This document shows, piece by piece, positions 1 through 8,880 of a stretch of DNA of 64,000 nucleotides. The notes under the pieces were generated by a model. That model was given only the letters and a program-made list of their open reading frames with translations. It did no database searches and was not told the origin of the DNA. This DNA comes from Halomonas sp. SpR1 (lineage in GTDB: Bacteria > Pseudomonadota > Gammaproteobacteria > Pseudomonadales > Halomonadaceae), in assembly GCF_031010175.1 (NCBI RefSeq), contig NZ_JAUAMB010000005.1:141176-205175 (forward strand), given 5' to 3'. Each line of letters opens with the position of its first letter. Positions within the stretch are counted from its first letter, which is position 1. The translations under genes were made by a program, and so were the position numbers.

Positions 1-432
1 TTGCGTCTGGGCATCTTTCAGGCAGTGCACGAAGCGCTGCTCCCAGCGCTGAAAAACCAGATTGAGTGCATCACGGAAAGTGTCGCTCTGGCCCGAAAGC
101 TCTTGGCCCAGGTTACCAATCAAACAGCCCGTGGCGTGATCGCACGCGTGCATATACTCACGACCTGCCGCGAAGTAACGCCTTAGGCGTTCGAGTGGCG
201 GCGTGTCATTATCTTCCAGCAGCGCCACTAGCGTTTCATCATAGCTGGCGGCAAAGCGTTCAATCACCGCCAGCCCGAAATCTTCTTTGCTGGAGAAATA
301 GTGATAGAACGAGCCTTTAGGCACACCGCAGGTTTTTAACACGGCATTAATGCCCGTAGCATTGTAGCCTTGCTGACTAATCAACTGGGCGCCGCTGTCG
401 ATGAGTTTGTCACGGGTTGCATTGTTTTTCAT
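1..432 (-). CDS. TetR/AcrR-family transcriptional repressor (C-terminus cut by window edge)
   Basis: The reverse strand is open from an ATG at 432 to the window edge, giving 144 residues without a stop. The N-terminal ~50 residues form a TetR helix-turn-helix, including the stretch VPKGSFYHYFSSKEDFG that is typical of the recognition helix and its exit. The C-terminal part has the CLIGNLGQE motif common in the NemR/AcuR-like branch. It is divergent from the RND efflux operon starting at 650 and has a palindromic site 11 bases upstream of its start, so it probably represses itself and perhaps the pump. The ligand cannot be read from the sequence. Confidence 0.9.
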   Translation of the reverse strand, partial: MKNNATRDKLIDSGAQLISQQGYNATGINAVLKTCGVPKGSFYHYFSSKEDFGLAVIERFAASYDETLVALLEDNDTPPLERLRRYFAAGREYMHACDHATGCLIGNLGQELSGQSDTFRDALNLVFQRWEQRFVHCLKDAQTQ

Positions 433-442
433 AATCTTAAAG

Positions 443-458
443 TAGACCAGTCAGTCTA
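443..458. promoter_or_regulatory. Candidate TetR operator
   Basis: TAGACCAGTCAGTCTA is an imperfect palindrome (outer arms TAGAC/GTCTA) directly upstream of the TetR gene. It resembles the TAGACC-N-GGTCTA boxes of NemR/AcuR-type repressors. The rest of the 433-649 intergenic region shows no other clear element. Confidence 0.65.
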
Positions 459-649
459 TTGTTTTCAAGTGAGTGAACCAAGTGAATAAAAGCCAAGTTA
501 AGCTAAAACCAAACCAGCGGATACCAAGCTAAGTGGCAATTGCATGTTGTTTGCACATTGTTTGACTAATGGCTGCTTAACGATGCGCGATGCTAGCATC
601 ATACGCTTATTTTTCTGGAATTTTCGCTCCCAATGGATGACGCGCGGTA

Positions 650-1864
650 ATGACTCTTTCTCGCTATGACGTTACGCATCAATATGGCCGCATTCGTTTA
701 GGTGCCGTGGGTGCATTATTGATTCTTGTTGCCACGTTGGCGCTGGCGTGGTGGATTATTACCCAACCGCCGCGCATTGAGCGTACCCCACCACCAGAGC
801 CTCTGCCTAGTGTGGTCGATGTTGTCACGGTGAGCGCTAGTGCACAGGCGCCGAACCTATACGGTTTTGGCCGCGTTGAGGCAGAACAGGAAACCATGCT
901 GGCCAGCCGAGTAGCGGGACAATTGGAGCGTTTTGCCGATGGCGTTGTGCCCGGCCAGGTAGTCGAGCAGCAAGCCCCTGTGGCCTATATTGACCAAGCC
1001 GATTTACAGCTAGCCCTGGAAGATGCCGAAGCGCAGCTAGCCAATGCCCAGGCGCAGCTCGCACTTGAGCAGGCAGAGCAGCAGCGGGCCCGTAGCGAGT
1101 ACGAATCCTTTGGTCGCCAGCTCTCTGCCGAACGGCGGGCGCTGGTACTGCGCGAACCGCAGTTGCGCCAAGCTCAGTCTCAGGTCACCCAAGCGCGGGT
1201 GGCTCGCGACCAGGCCGCGCTCAATGTGCAGCGCGCCACCCTCACCGCGCCCTGGCGAGCCATGGTGCAAGAACGCTTGGTAGGCGCCGGCAGCCTGCTC
1301 AGCCAAGGTACCGAAGTCGTACACCTGGTGGGTGTCGAGCAATTTTGGGTGCGCGCTTCGCTGCCTGCAGAGTGGACTGAGTGGTTGGAAGCGGGCACTA
1401 CAGTCACCTTAACCAGCCGCGGCTGGCCCGATGGCGCCACGCGCCAAGGAACGCTGGTCTCAATGCTGCCTAGCCTGGAAGAGAATGGCCTACAGGCGCA
1501 ACTGTTGATCGCCGTTAACGACCCGCTCGCCCTGGAGAGTAGCGGCCCAGCCCTGCGCCTGGGCGATGTTCTGCGCGCCTCTTTCCAGCCGGCTGTTCAG
1601 GAGCAGCTTATTTCACTGCCTTCTGCGGCTCTGCGCCCAGGCGACGTGGCGTGGCGGGTAGATGAGGAAAATCGCCTACGCCGAACACCGGTCACCCTGG
1701 CTTTCCGCGGTGAAGATGACGCTTTGATTCGTAGCGGTTTGGAAGACGGCCAGCAGGTCGTCACCGCTGGCTTGGCCCAGCCCAGGGAAGGCCAGCTAGT
1801 GCGCATCCGCCGCCCCAACGACACCCCGGCTCAAGCGGGAGATGAACCGGGAGACGAATCATGA
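650..1864 (+). CDS. RND efflux periplasmic adaptor (HlyD/MFP family)
   Basis: This 404-residue protein is the membrane-fusion subunit that links an inner-membrane RND pump to an outer-membrane channel. It has one N-terminal membrane anchor (about residues 15-37), a Pro-rich linker, a lipoyl/barrel-sandwich half near residues 65-110, an Ala/Gln/Glu-rich alpha-hairpin (about 120-185), then beta-barrel and membrane-proximal domains. Its stop overlaps the permease start by four bases (ATGA), indicating translational coupling. The ribosome-binding site in front of 650 is weak, so the start is moderately certain. No outer-membrane factor is encoded nearby; a TolC-like protein must come from elsewhere. 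Confidence 0.9.
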   Translation: MTLSRYDVTHQYGRIRLGAVGALLILVATLALAWWIITQPPRIERTPPPEPLPSVVDVVTVSASAQAPNLYGFGRVEAEQETMLASRVAGQLERFADGVVPGQVVEQQAPVAYIDQADLQLALEDAEAQLANAQAQLALEQAEQQRARSEYESFGRQLSAERRALVLREPQLRQAQSQVTQARVARDQAALNVQRATLTAPWRAMVQERLVGAGSLLSQGTEVVHLVGVEQFWVRASLPAEWTEWLEAGTTVTLTSRGWPDGATRQGTLVSMLPSLEENGLQAQLLIAVNDPLALESSGPALRLGDVLRASFQPAVQEQLISLPSAALRPGDVAWRVDEENRLRRTPVTLAFRGEDDALIRSGLEDGQQVVTAGLAQPREGQLVRIRRPNDTPAQAGDEPGDES

Positions 1865-4800
1865 AGGTGCCACGCGGCCCGTTAGCTTGGATGGTCGATC
1901 ACGGGGTAGCCCCCAACTTACTGATGGTGCTGTTTATCGTCGGCGGCCTAATGGCCTCGCTGGCGATTAAAAAAGAGGTGTTCCCCGAATTCGACACCGA
2001 AATCGTTCAAGTCACTATCAGCTACCCCGGCGCCACGCCGGAAGATGTGGAGCAGAGCCTGCTGCTACCGATGGAAGCCGCCATTGCCGATGTAGAAGGC
2101 ATTGACGAGCTGACCGCTATAGCCAGCGAAGGCAGTGCCAGCGTCAACGCCACGCTAATTGATGGTGTGGATGTGATGCGCGCCTATCAGGATATCCAAC
2201 AAGCGGTAAATGCCATCACCACCCTGCCCAGCGCTGCCGACCCGCCGCGCTTTACCTTGGCGGGGCGCTCCCGCAGCGTGTTGAGCCTGCAGGTATACGG
2301 CCCGGTCGGCCTGGAGGCACTCCACAACGCGGCCGAAGATGTACGCGGCGAACTCCAAGCCACTTCGGGCATTTCCCGTGCAGAGCTATCCGGCAACCGT
2401 GAGCGGGAGATACAAGTCCACCTGGACGAAGAGGCCATTGAGCGCTATGGCCTCGACCACCAGGAACTGGCTAGTCGCATTGCCGAAGAGGCGTTAGATC
2501 TTGCCAGCGGCCAGCTCACGACGGCCGAAGGGGAGTGGCTGATCCGCTACCAAGGGCGCCGCAACAGTGCCGAAGCCTTTGCCGAACTGCCGATTCTGAC
2601 CAGCACCCAAGGAACGCCCATCACGCTTGGGGATATCGCCGTGGTCAGCGATGGCTTTGCCGAAACCGACCGCGAGGAGTTTTATAACGGCCAGCCCGGC
2701 CTCTCTGTGGACGTTTACCAGATTGGCGACCAAACCCCGACCAGTATCTCGGAAGCGGTCAACGGTGAGCTTGAGCGCCTGCGCGCGAACCTGCCCGAAG
2801 GCGTTAGTCTGGATATTTCCCGCGATAGCTCAGAAGTTTACGAAGACCGCCTCAGCCTGCTGTTAAAAAATGCTTGGATGGGGCTAGCGCTGGTATTGGT
2901 ACTGATGGCGCTATTTTTGGAAGCGCGGTTGGCATTCTGGGTCACCCTGGGCATTCCAACGGCGTTTCTCGGTGCAATGCTGTTTCTGCCCTGGATCGGC
3001 GTCTCGCTCAATATGATGTCGATGTTCGCGTTTATTATCGCCCTGGGGATTGTCGTCGATGACGCCATTATCGTTGGCGAGAATATCTACAGCTACCGTG
3101 AAGAGGGCTATTCGCTGCGCGATGCGGCGGTCAAAGGCGCCAGCGAAATCGCCACCCCGCTCACCTTCGCGATTCTCTCCAATATCGTCGCCTTCCTGCC
3201 GCTACTGTTTTTACCCGGCTTTTTAGGGCTGATTTTTGCCACCGTGCCGGTGGTCGTTGTCACCGTCTTTTTAATCTCCTGGCTGGAAGCCCTGGTCATT
3301 CTGCCTGCTCACCTGGCACATAGCCGCAAACCCCGCCAAACCCCTGCGTGGCAGCGCCCCCTTGAAGCGCTGCGCCAGTGGCTTCAGGGCGGCTTGCACC
3401 ACTTCACCTACCACCAGTTCGAGCCGTTCCTGCAGCGTGCCCTTAATCAACGCCTGCTGAGTGTTTCGCTGGGCATCGCGATTCTGCTCATCGCGCTCTC
3501 CTGGGCGATGAGCGGGCGGCTGGGCTTTTCGCTGATGCCACGGGTTGAATCGGATCAGGTACAGGCCACGGTCACCCTACCCATTGGCAGCAATATCAGT
3601 GTTAGCCGTGAGCTAAGCCAACAGCTGCTCGACGCCGCCGAGGCTCTTAGCGAGCGCGAAGAGACGCTCAGTTTTAGCAGTTCACGCAGCCGGCTTGACG
3701 GCGAAAGCCTGGAAGTACGCTTGGATATTGCCAGCGAGAGTCTGGAAGCTTGGCCACCCTCGCGGATTGCCCGCGAGTGGCGCGATCTCACCGGCGATCT
3801 GCTTGGCGCCCAGTCGGTTCGTTTTGAAGCCGACGTCGGCGGCCCTGGTAGTGGCGCGGCGCTCAGTCTGCGACTTTCGCATCCAGATACACAGGTGCTG
3901 GAAGCCGCTGCCGAACGGCTAGCAGAAACGCTGGGCGGCTACGGACTTACGGATATCGACAGCGGGCTGGGCGACGGCAAACCGCAGTTAGAGATGCGCC
4001 TTTCTGCCGAGGGCCGCGCCCTGGGACTCACAGGTAATAACCTGGCCCAGGCCCTGCGCGGCCCGCTCCAGGGTGCCACCGCGCTTGAACAATACGTAGG
4101 GCGCAGCGAAATCAGCGTTGAGGTGCGTTTGCCCAACGATAACCGCGACAGCCTGAACGAGCTTTACCGCATGCCGGTGCGCACCCCCGATGGGCTAAGC
4201 GTGCCGCTATCGCGGGTCGCTGACATTACCATCAGCCAAGCCTCCAGCAGCCTTGAACGCATTAACGGTCGGCGAATCATTACCGTCACCGCCGACTCGG
4301 AAAGTGATCTGGCCATCAATCAAGTGCTTGCCACGCTACAGGAACAGGAGTTCCCCAACCTGGAAGCAACCTGGCCGGGGCTGGAAGTCAGCATGGGCGG
4401 TCGTCAGCAGGACACCGCCGACAACCTGGCCACGCTAAAAACCTCTATGTGGTTAATGATTGCGGCGCTCTACGCCCTGCTCGCTATTCCCTTCAGAAGC
4501 TACCTGCAGCCGCTGCTGGTGCTGGCCGCGATCCCCTTTGGCATTGTCGGCGCCGTCGCTGGGCATATGATCATGGGCTTCGGGCTTTCGATTATCAGCC
4601 TGCTGGGGATGCTCGCGCTCTCCGGTGTGGTGATTAACGATGCACTAGTGCTGATCGACTACGCCAACCGCAAACGCCGCGAAGGCATGGCCGCCCGGGA
4701 AGCCATCGTAGCGGCGGCCACCCGCCGGTTACGACCGATTATGATGACTACGCTGACGACCTTTCTCGGCCTGGCGCCAATGATTTTGGAAACCTCGCGG

Positions 4801-4971
4801 CAGGCGCGCTTTATGATTCCCATGGCAATTTCACTAGGTTTTGGCATGCTGTTCGCCACGGTTATCCTGCTGGTTCTGGTGCCCTGCCTCTATCTGGGCA
4901 TGGAGAATGTTCGCGAACGTCTCAGTGCGCCGCGCCAGCCCACACTGGATAAAAAAGAGGGAGTCTACTGA
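1861..4971 (+). CDS. RND efflux permease (AcrB/MdtB superfamily)
   Basis: The 1036-residue protein has the length and internal duplication of RND multidrug permeases: two sets of transmembrane segments separated by two large periplasmic loops. TM4 carries the paired acidic residues D400-D401 (VVDDAIIVGEN), matching the AcrB proton relay. The TM10 lysine of AcrB (K940) aligns with N926 (VINDALVLIDY), so the relay is not the classic Asp-Asp-Lys set. It overlaps the adaptor upstream and the kinase downstream, so the four genes 650-7144 appear to be one unit. Only one permease is present, unlike MdtBC. The substrate is unknown. Confidence 0.92.
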   Translation: MKVPRGPLAWMVDHGVAPNLLMVLFIVGGLMASLAIKKEVFPEFDTEIVQVTISYPGATPEDVEQSLLLPMEAAIADVEGIDELTAIASEGSASVNATLIDGVDVMRAYQDIQQAVNAITTLPSAADPPRFTLAGRSRSVLSLQVYGPVGLEALHNAAEDVRGELQATSGISRAELSGNREREIQVHLDEEAIERYGLDHQELASRIAEEALDLASGQLTTAEGEWLIRYQGRRNSAEAFAELPILTSTQGTPITLGDIAVVSDGFAETDREEFYNGQPGLSVDVYQIGDQTPTSISEAVNGELERLRANLPEGVSLDISRDSSEVYEDRLSLLLKNAWMGLALVLVLMALFLEARLAFWVTLGIPTAFLGAMLFLPWIGVSLNMMSMFAFIIALGIVVDDAIIVGENIYSYREEGYSLRDAAVKGASEIATPLTFAILSNIVAFLPLLFLPGFLGLIFATVPVVVVTVFLISWLEALVILPAHLAHSRKPRQTPAWQRPLEALRQWLQGGLHHFTYHQFEPFLQRALNQRLLSVSLGIAILLIALSWAMSGRLGFSLMPRVESDQVQATVTLPIGSNISVSRELSQQLLDAAEALSEREETLSFSSSRSRLDGESLEVRLDIASESLEAWPPSRIAREWRDLTGDLLGAQSVRFEADVGGPGSGAALSLRLSHPDTQVLEAAAERLAETLGGYGLTDIDSGLGDGKPQLEMRLSAEGRALGLTGNNLAQALRGPLQGATALEQYVGRSEISVEVRLPNDNRDSLNELYRMPVRTPDGLSVPLSRVADITISQASSSLERINGRRIITVTADSESDLAINQVLATLQEQEFPNLEATWPGLEVSMGGRQQDTADNLATLKTSMWLMIAALYALLAIPFRSYLQPLLVLAAIPFGIVGAVAGHMIMGFGLSIISLLGMLALSGVVINDALVLIDYANRKRREGMAAREAIVAAATRRLRPIMMTTLTTFLGLAPMILETSRQARFMIPMAISLGFGMLFATVILLVLVPCLYLGMENVRERLSAPRQPTLDKKEGVY

Positions 4972-6377
4972 TGGCCTTGCTTACAGCCATACGTCAATGG
5001 CGCCCCTCTCGGCTGGGGCTCAAGCTATTTGTGATTATTCTCAGCGTCAATGTGGCGATTTCAGCCAGTATGTTTCTGGCCGTCTCTTACAGTATTGACC
5101 GCGGCTTTCTCGACTACCTCAACCAGGCCCAGGAGCGCCGCGCTACACTGCTGGCCGATGGCCTTGTCACCCGCTGGGAAACCCAACAGAGCTGGGAGTG
5201 GCTGGAGCAGTCGCCGGAACGCTGGCCATTCATCGTTCGTTTTGAGCTAGGCCAGGAGCACCGCGACCGACCTTCCCCACTTGGCGAGGCGCGTGATTTC
5301 ACCCTGCGCGCAGCGGATGGCCGTTTTGTAGTACCGCCCAGAAGTGGGCGGGAAGGCTCGGGCAGTTGGCATTGGCTGACACTGCATAGTGGTGATACCC
5401 ATATCGGCTCGTTGGGTTTCCGACCTCCCCGAGAAATGATGGAGCGCATGGAGAGTCGCTTCCTGGAGCGCCAACAGCGCAATCTGGTGCTTATCGTGGT
5501 CTCACTCTGCGTTGCCTCACTGCTGTTGGCAGGCGGTCTCTCCTGGTGGCTGGGGCGGCGTACCCGAGCATTGGCGGGCGCTACGCTGCGCCTTACCGAG
5601 GGCGACTATCGCACCCGACTGCCGGAACGTGGCCGCGATGAGCTATCGCGCTTGGCGCGGGATTTTAATGTGCTTGCCGCCACCCTGGAAGCCAGCCGCG
5701 ATGCCCGCGCCCGCTGGGTATCTGACACCGCTCACGAGCTACGCACGCCCCTGGCAGTGCTGCGCGGCGAGATCGAAGCCATGCAGGATGGCATTCGTCC
5801 GCTGAACCAGGAGAACCTAAGCTCCCTCGCCCAAGAAGTGGGCCAGCTAGAGCGCTTAGTGGCGGATTTGCGCCTACTATCGCAAAGCGACGCGGGCGCG
5901 CTGGATATCCAACTGGCGCCGATGGATCTTAGCGACTGCCTTGCTAGCCGCCTGGCCGACGCCGACCGCTGGTTAGTCGAAAGCGGGTTAACGCTGACCG
6001 AACAGATCGAACCTGGCATTATGATTCGTGGTGATGCCCAGCGCCTGCGCCAGCTGTGGAACAACCTGCTGGATAACAGCTGCGCCTATACCCAGCCGCC
6101 GGGGGAGCTGCGCATCACGCTTACCGCACAGCAGGGAATGGCCGTCGTCATCTGGGAAGACAGTACGCCGGGCGTGCCGGAGGGTGAATTAGCCTGCTTG
6201 ACCGAGCGGCTCTATCGCGTCGAAGGCTCCCGTAGCCGTGCAAGTGGCGGCAGCGGTTTGGGACTCTCTATCGCCAGCGCCCTGGTTAATGCACACGGTG
6301 CAACGCTGACGCCCTCTGGCTCAACGCTAGGTGGGCTACGTTGGACGCTGCGTTTTCCGCTATTAAAAACAGATTAA
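4971..6377 (+). CDS. Sensor histidine kinase, BaeS-like
   Basis: The 468-residue kinase has TM1 (about 19-41), a periplasmic sensor loop (42-170), TM2 (171-194), a HAMP domain, and a HisKA/HATPase core. The phosphoacceptor is H255 in SDTAHELRTPLAVLRG, nearly the same as in E. coli BaeS; the N-box NNLLDNSCAYT and Gly-rich SGGSGLGLSI follow. Its start overlaps the permease stop by one base. BaeS senses envelope stress and controls RND pumps, which fits the arrangement with the upstream pump; assignment to baeS by orthology is an inference. Confidence 0.88.
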   Translation: MALLTAIRQWRPSRLGLKLFVIILSVNVAISASMFLAVSYSIDRGFLDYLNQAQERRATLLADGLVTRWETQQSWEWLEQSPERWPFIVRFELGQEHRDRPSPLGEARDFTLRAADGRFVVPPRSGREGSGSWHWLTLHSGDTHIGSLGFRPPREMMERMESRFLERQQRNLVLIVVSLCVASLLLAGGLSWWLGRRTRALAGATLRLTEGDYRTRLPERGRDELSRLARDFNVLAATLEASRDARARWVSDTAHELRTPLAVLRGEIEAMQDGIRPLNQENLSSLAQEVGQLERLVADLRLLSQSDAGALDIQLAPMDLSDCLASRLADADRWLVESGLTLTEQIEPGIMIRGDAQRLRQLWNNLLDNSCAYTQPPGELRITLTAQQGMAVVIWEDSTPGVPEGELACLTERLYRVEGSRSRASGGSGLGLSIASALVNAHGATLTPSGSTLGGLRWTLRFPLLKTD

Positions 6378-6448
6378 TGTTCCAAGAGTGCATATTAAAG
6401 AGCCGTTAAACCCTGCTTTTACGTTCACTGTTAAGCGAGTCTACCGTT

Positions 6449-7144
6449 ATGTCCCATGCTGCCTCTGTACTGATTGTTGAGGATGAACCGAAGATTGCCC
6501 GCCTGATGGCGGACTACTTAACCACCCACGGCTTTGAAGTAACGACTCTGGGACACGGCGATGAGGTAATGCCCTGGCTGGCGCAGCACTCCCCGGCGTT
6601 GGTGCTACTCGATATCATGCTTCCGGGTAAAGATGGCCTCACCCTAAGCCGGGAAATACGCCAGCAGTGGCCAACCATTGCGATCATTATGGTCACCGCC
6701 AAGGTAGAAGAGGTTGACCGCTTGCTGGGGCTGGAGCTGGGTGCCGATGACTACATCTGCAAACCGTTCAGCCCCCGGGAAGTGGTCGCCAGAGTTAAGG
6801 CGGTACTTCGCCGCAGCCAAGCGGCGGTCGACGCCCCAGCCGAGGTGCAAAACGCACCGGTGGTACTAAACGAAGATGGCTGGCAGGCGCTCGCCCACGG
6901 GCAAGATTTAGGTCTGACGGCGGTTGAGTTCCAACTGCTGCGGGTGATGATGCAGGCGCCGGGCCGCATCTTCAGCCGTGAACAACTGATGGATCACATG
7001 TACCGCGACAACCGTATCGTCTCGGAGCGCACCGTGGACAGCCACATTAAAAAGCTGCGCAAAAAAATCCACGAAGCGCTCCCTGAACTGGAGATCATTC
7101 GCTCGGTATACGGTGTAGGCTATAAGTACCAGCCGGAGGGTTAG
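6449..7144 (+). CDS. OmpR-family response regulator, BaeR-like
   Basis: The 231-residue protein has an N-terminal receiver domain (acidic pocket E11-D12, phosphoacceptor D55 in LVLLDIMLPG, K in ADDYICKPFSPREVV) and a C-terminal winged helix (SERTVDSHIKKLRKKI). Long stretches match the BaeR pattern. It lies 71 bases after the kinase and is its evident partner; it probably activates the pump operon. Its stop overlaps the stop of the convergent esterase gene. Confidence 0.9.
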   Translation: MSHAASVLIVEDEPKIARLMADYLTTHGFEVTTLGHGDEVMPWLAQHSPALVLLDIMLPGKDGLTLSREIRQQWPTIAIIMVTAKVEEVDRLLGLELGADDYICKPFSPREVVARVKAVLRRSQAAVDAPAEVQNAPVVLNEDGWQALAHGQDLGLTAVEFQLLRVMMQAPGRIFSREQLMDHMYRDNRIVSERTVDSHIKKLRKKIHEALPELEIIRSVYGVGYKYQPEG

Positions 7145-8091
7145 GGATTAACCTGCCGATTAAGAAACGCGATGCCCGCATCAATTGCGCCACCGCGCAG
7201 CAAAAAGCTTGTAATGTGGCCGCGCCATCGCTGCAGATACAGCTCGCTTTTGATGTTGTTGTCCTGAAGGGCTTGGTAGAAGTCAGTGGCATGATCTACA
7301 GGCACCAGTTGATCCCACTTGCCGTGGAATAGAAAAAACGGCGGCGCCTGCGCGGTAATTTGCCGTGCCGGTGAGGCTAGGCGATACGCTTCGTTCTCTT
7401 CAGCGCGGGTGCCACCGATAAAATTGACGACTAAAGGACCGTCATCAAACTTCAACAAATCACTGGGGAGCCCTCCAGCTAAAACCGCGGCTAAACGGCT
7501 CTGCTCACCGCCGTGGGGCTCAGCCAGCGGCCCTTCTACTCCCGCCACCGCCAACAAACTGACTAAATGCGCACCAGAAGAAAACCCCACACCTACAATG
7601 CGGTTTGTATCCACTTGCCAATCGTCGGCATGGGCGTGAATCCAGGCCATCGCCTGCTGCAAATCGTGCAGCTGGCTAGGAAAGCGATACGCCGGTGCAA
7701 AACGGTACTCAATATTCACCGCCACATAGCCCTGCCCGGCTAACTGCTCAGCAATGCCCTGCATATCTTCCGGTGTGCGGTTGCGCCAGCCGCCACCATG
7801 CACCACCAGGGCAGCAGGACGCAATGCATCGCCCGGGTCATCGGGTAGGTAAACATCAGCCATTAATGCCTGGGGCCACTCTTCGGGGGTATAGGTTCTA
7901 GGGGGCAAACGTGTAAAGGGCTGGGGGTCACGCAACGCACTGCTTTCAACAGCGGGCTCAGCTTGGCTAAAGTGTTGGGAAGCGCTACAGCCACTCAATA
8001 ATAAGGCAACCGCCCCTAAGCCAGTAACACGGCGTAGGGTAGGCAGTACTCCATGCTGTTGCCACTCGCGAATTAGCTTGGTACGCGACAT
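7141..8091 (-). CDS. Alpha/beta-hydrolase esterase, predicted lipoprotein
   Basis: The 316-residue protein belongs to the alpha/beta hydrolase fold (BD-FAE/HSL-like esterases). It has the oxyanion motif HGGG (98-101), nucleophile elbow G-F-S-S-G with S171, an Asp in GKWDQLVPVDHA, and a C-terminal His in RGHITSF. The N-terminus has a hydrophobic stretch ending LLSGC, a lipobox with C35 as the lipidated residue, so it is probably anchored in the envelope. A good ribosome-binding site (AGGAG) precedes the ATG at 8091. The substrate is not predictable. Confidence 0.82.
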   Translation of the reverse strand: MSRTKLIREWQQHGVLPTLRRVTGLGAVALLLSGCSASQHFSQAEPAVESSALRDPQPFTRLPPRTYTPEEWPQALMADVYLPDDPGDALRPAALVVHGGGWRNRTPEDMQGIAEQLAGQGYVAVNIEYRFAPAYRFPSQLHDLQQAMAWIHAHADDWQVDTNRIVGVGFSSGAHLVSLLAVAGVEGPLAEPHGGEQSRLAAVLAGGLPSDLLKFDDGPLVVNFIGGTRAEENEAYRLASPARQITAQAPPFFLFHGKWDQLVPVDHATDFYQALQDNNIKSELYLQRWRGHITSFLLRGGAIDAGIAFLNRQVNP

Positions 8092-8253
8092 TATGCGTCT
8101 CCTGGATAAATAGGTGACCCCTCACCTACCACTAACAACTACTAACTACGACCTGCAGCAAGCCAATAAGATCATGATTGTTGCACACTATCTGCAAACG
8201 GTTTGCACGCCACCTGGTGATACTGGCATCGTCAACTCACCAGGAGAGAATTT

Positions 8254-8676
8254 ATGAAAACTTCAAACGCCAGGAAAATTTCATTTCGTCAACTGTTTGC
8301 CCCAGCCCTGCTGGCGATGGCCATTATGCCATTAGCGTTTGCCGCACAGGCGCATAGCCACGGCGATCATGAAGGCCAAGGCCCTGATCATGAACGTATG
8401 GAAGAGCGCATGGAGGAGCGTCGCCAAGAGGTTTACGAGCGCGCTGATATCTCAGTAGAAAAGCAAGCTGAGCTCAATGAAGCACACGCCGAACATCGCG
8501 AAGCCATGCAGGCACTGCGTGAAGAGCATCACGCACGGGTAGCTGAAATACTCACAGAAGAAGAACAGGAAGCCCTGCGCAACGCCATGCAAGAAGCCCA
8601 TGAGGAGTATCGTGCCAAGCATGGCAAAGGTGGCCCTCACGGTAATCATAAAGATGAGAATGCCGATAGCGAATAA
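8254..8676 (+). CDS. Spy/CpxP-like periplasmic protein
   Basis: The 140-residue protein has a Sec signal peptide ending near AAQA (about residue 33), then a His/Glu/Arg-rich, helix-forming mature part with LTEEEQEALRNAM, the LTxxQ-type motif seen in Spy/CpxP/ZraP proteins. Histidines cluster at both ends (HSHGDHEG and HGKGGPHGNH), suggesting metal binding. Spy-family genes are often under Bae/Cpx control, and a BaeSR-like pair lies 1 kb upstream, so it may be a stress-induced periplasmic chaperone or metal scavenger. It is transcribed alone and followed by a terminator. Confidence 0.7.
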   Translation: MKTSNARKISFRQLFAPALLAMAIMPLAFAAQAHSHGDHEGQGPDHERMEERMEERRQEVYERADISVEKQAELNEAHAEHREAMQALREEHHARVAEILTEEEQEALRNAMQEAHEEYRAKHGKGGPHGNHKDENADSE

Positions 8677-8705
8677 ACGCTGACAAATCGCCAAATTTAG
8701 AGCCG

Positions 8706-8730
8706 ACGCCCGGTATCTCCGGGCGTTTTT
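8706..8730 (+). terminator. Rho-independent terminator after the Spy-like gene
   Basis: An 8-bp GC-rich stem, ACGCCCGG / CCGGGCGT with loop TATCT, runs into a five-T tract, 30 bases after the stop at 8676. Confidence 0.85.
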
Positions 8731-8796
8731 ACGTCTGCACGTTCGTCAGCGCATTACTAACTTCACGCTAATTCAACTCAAATAGGGGAGGTTAAC

Positions 8797-8851
8797 TTGA
8801 AGGGGGGGCATCTAATCGCGTATTTTATTTGAACGTTCATTCAAAATAAAA
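8797..8851 (+). promoter_or_regulatory. betT promoter with BetI-like operator
   Basis: A candidate -35 TTGAAG (8797-8802) and -10 TATTTT (8821-8826) are separated by 18 bases. The -10 is overlapped by an inverted repeat at 8823-8851 with arms TTTTATTT and AAAATAAAA around GAACGTTCATTCAA. The core resembles BetI operators in front of choline/betaine genes. The overlap would let a TetR-type repressor block transcription until choline is present. No betI lies in the window. Confidence 0.65.
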
Positions 8852-8880
8852 TCATCTTTCAACAACAGGAGTCCGCCTGC

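Noticed and set aside
1..186. Plus-strand open frame at the window start
   Set aside because: It is the antisense shadow of the TetR gene, which has clear family motifs on the reverse strand.
650..7144. Complete MdtABC-BaeSR operon
   Set aside because: Only one permease is present, and the TM10 residues differ from MdtB/MdtC, so I kept only the general RND and BaeSR-like calls.
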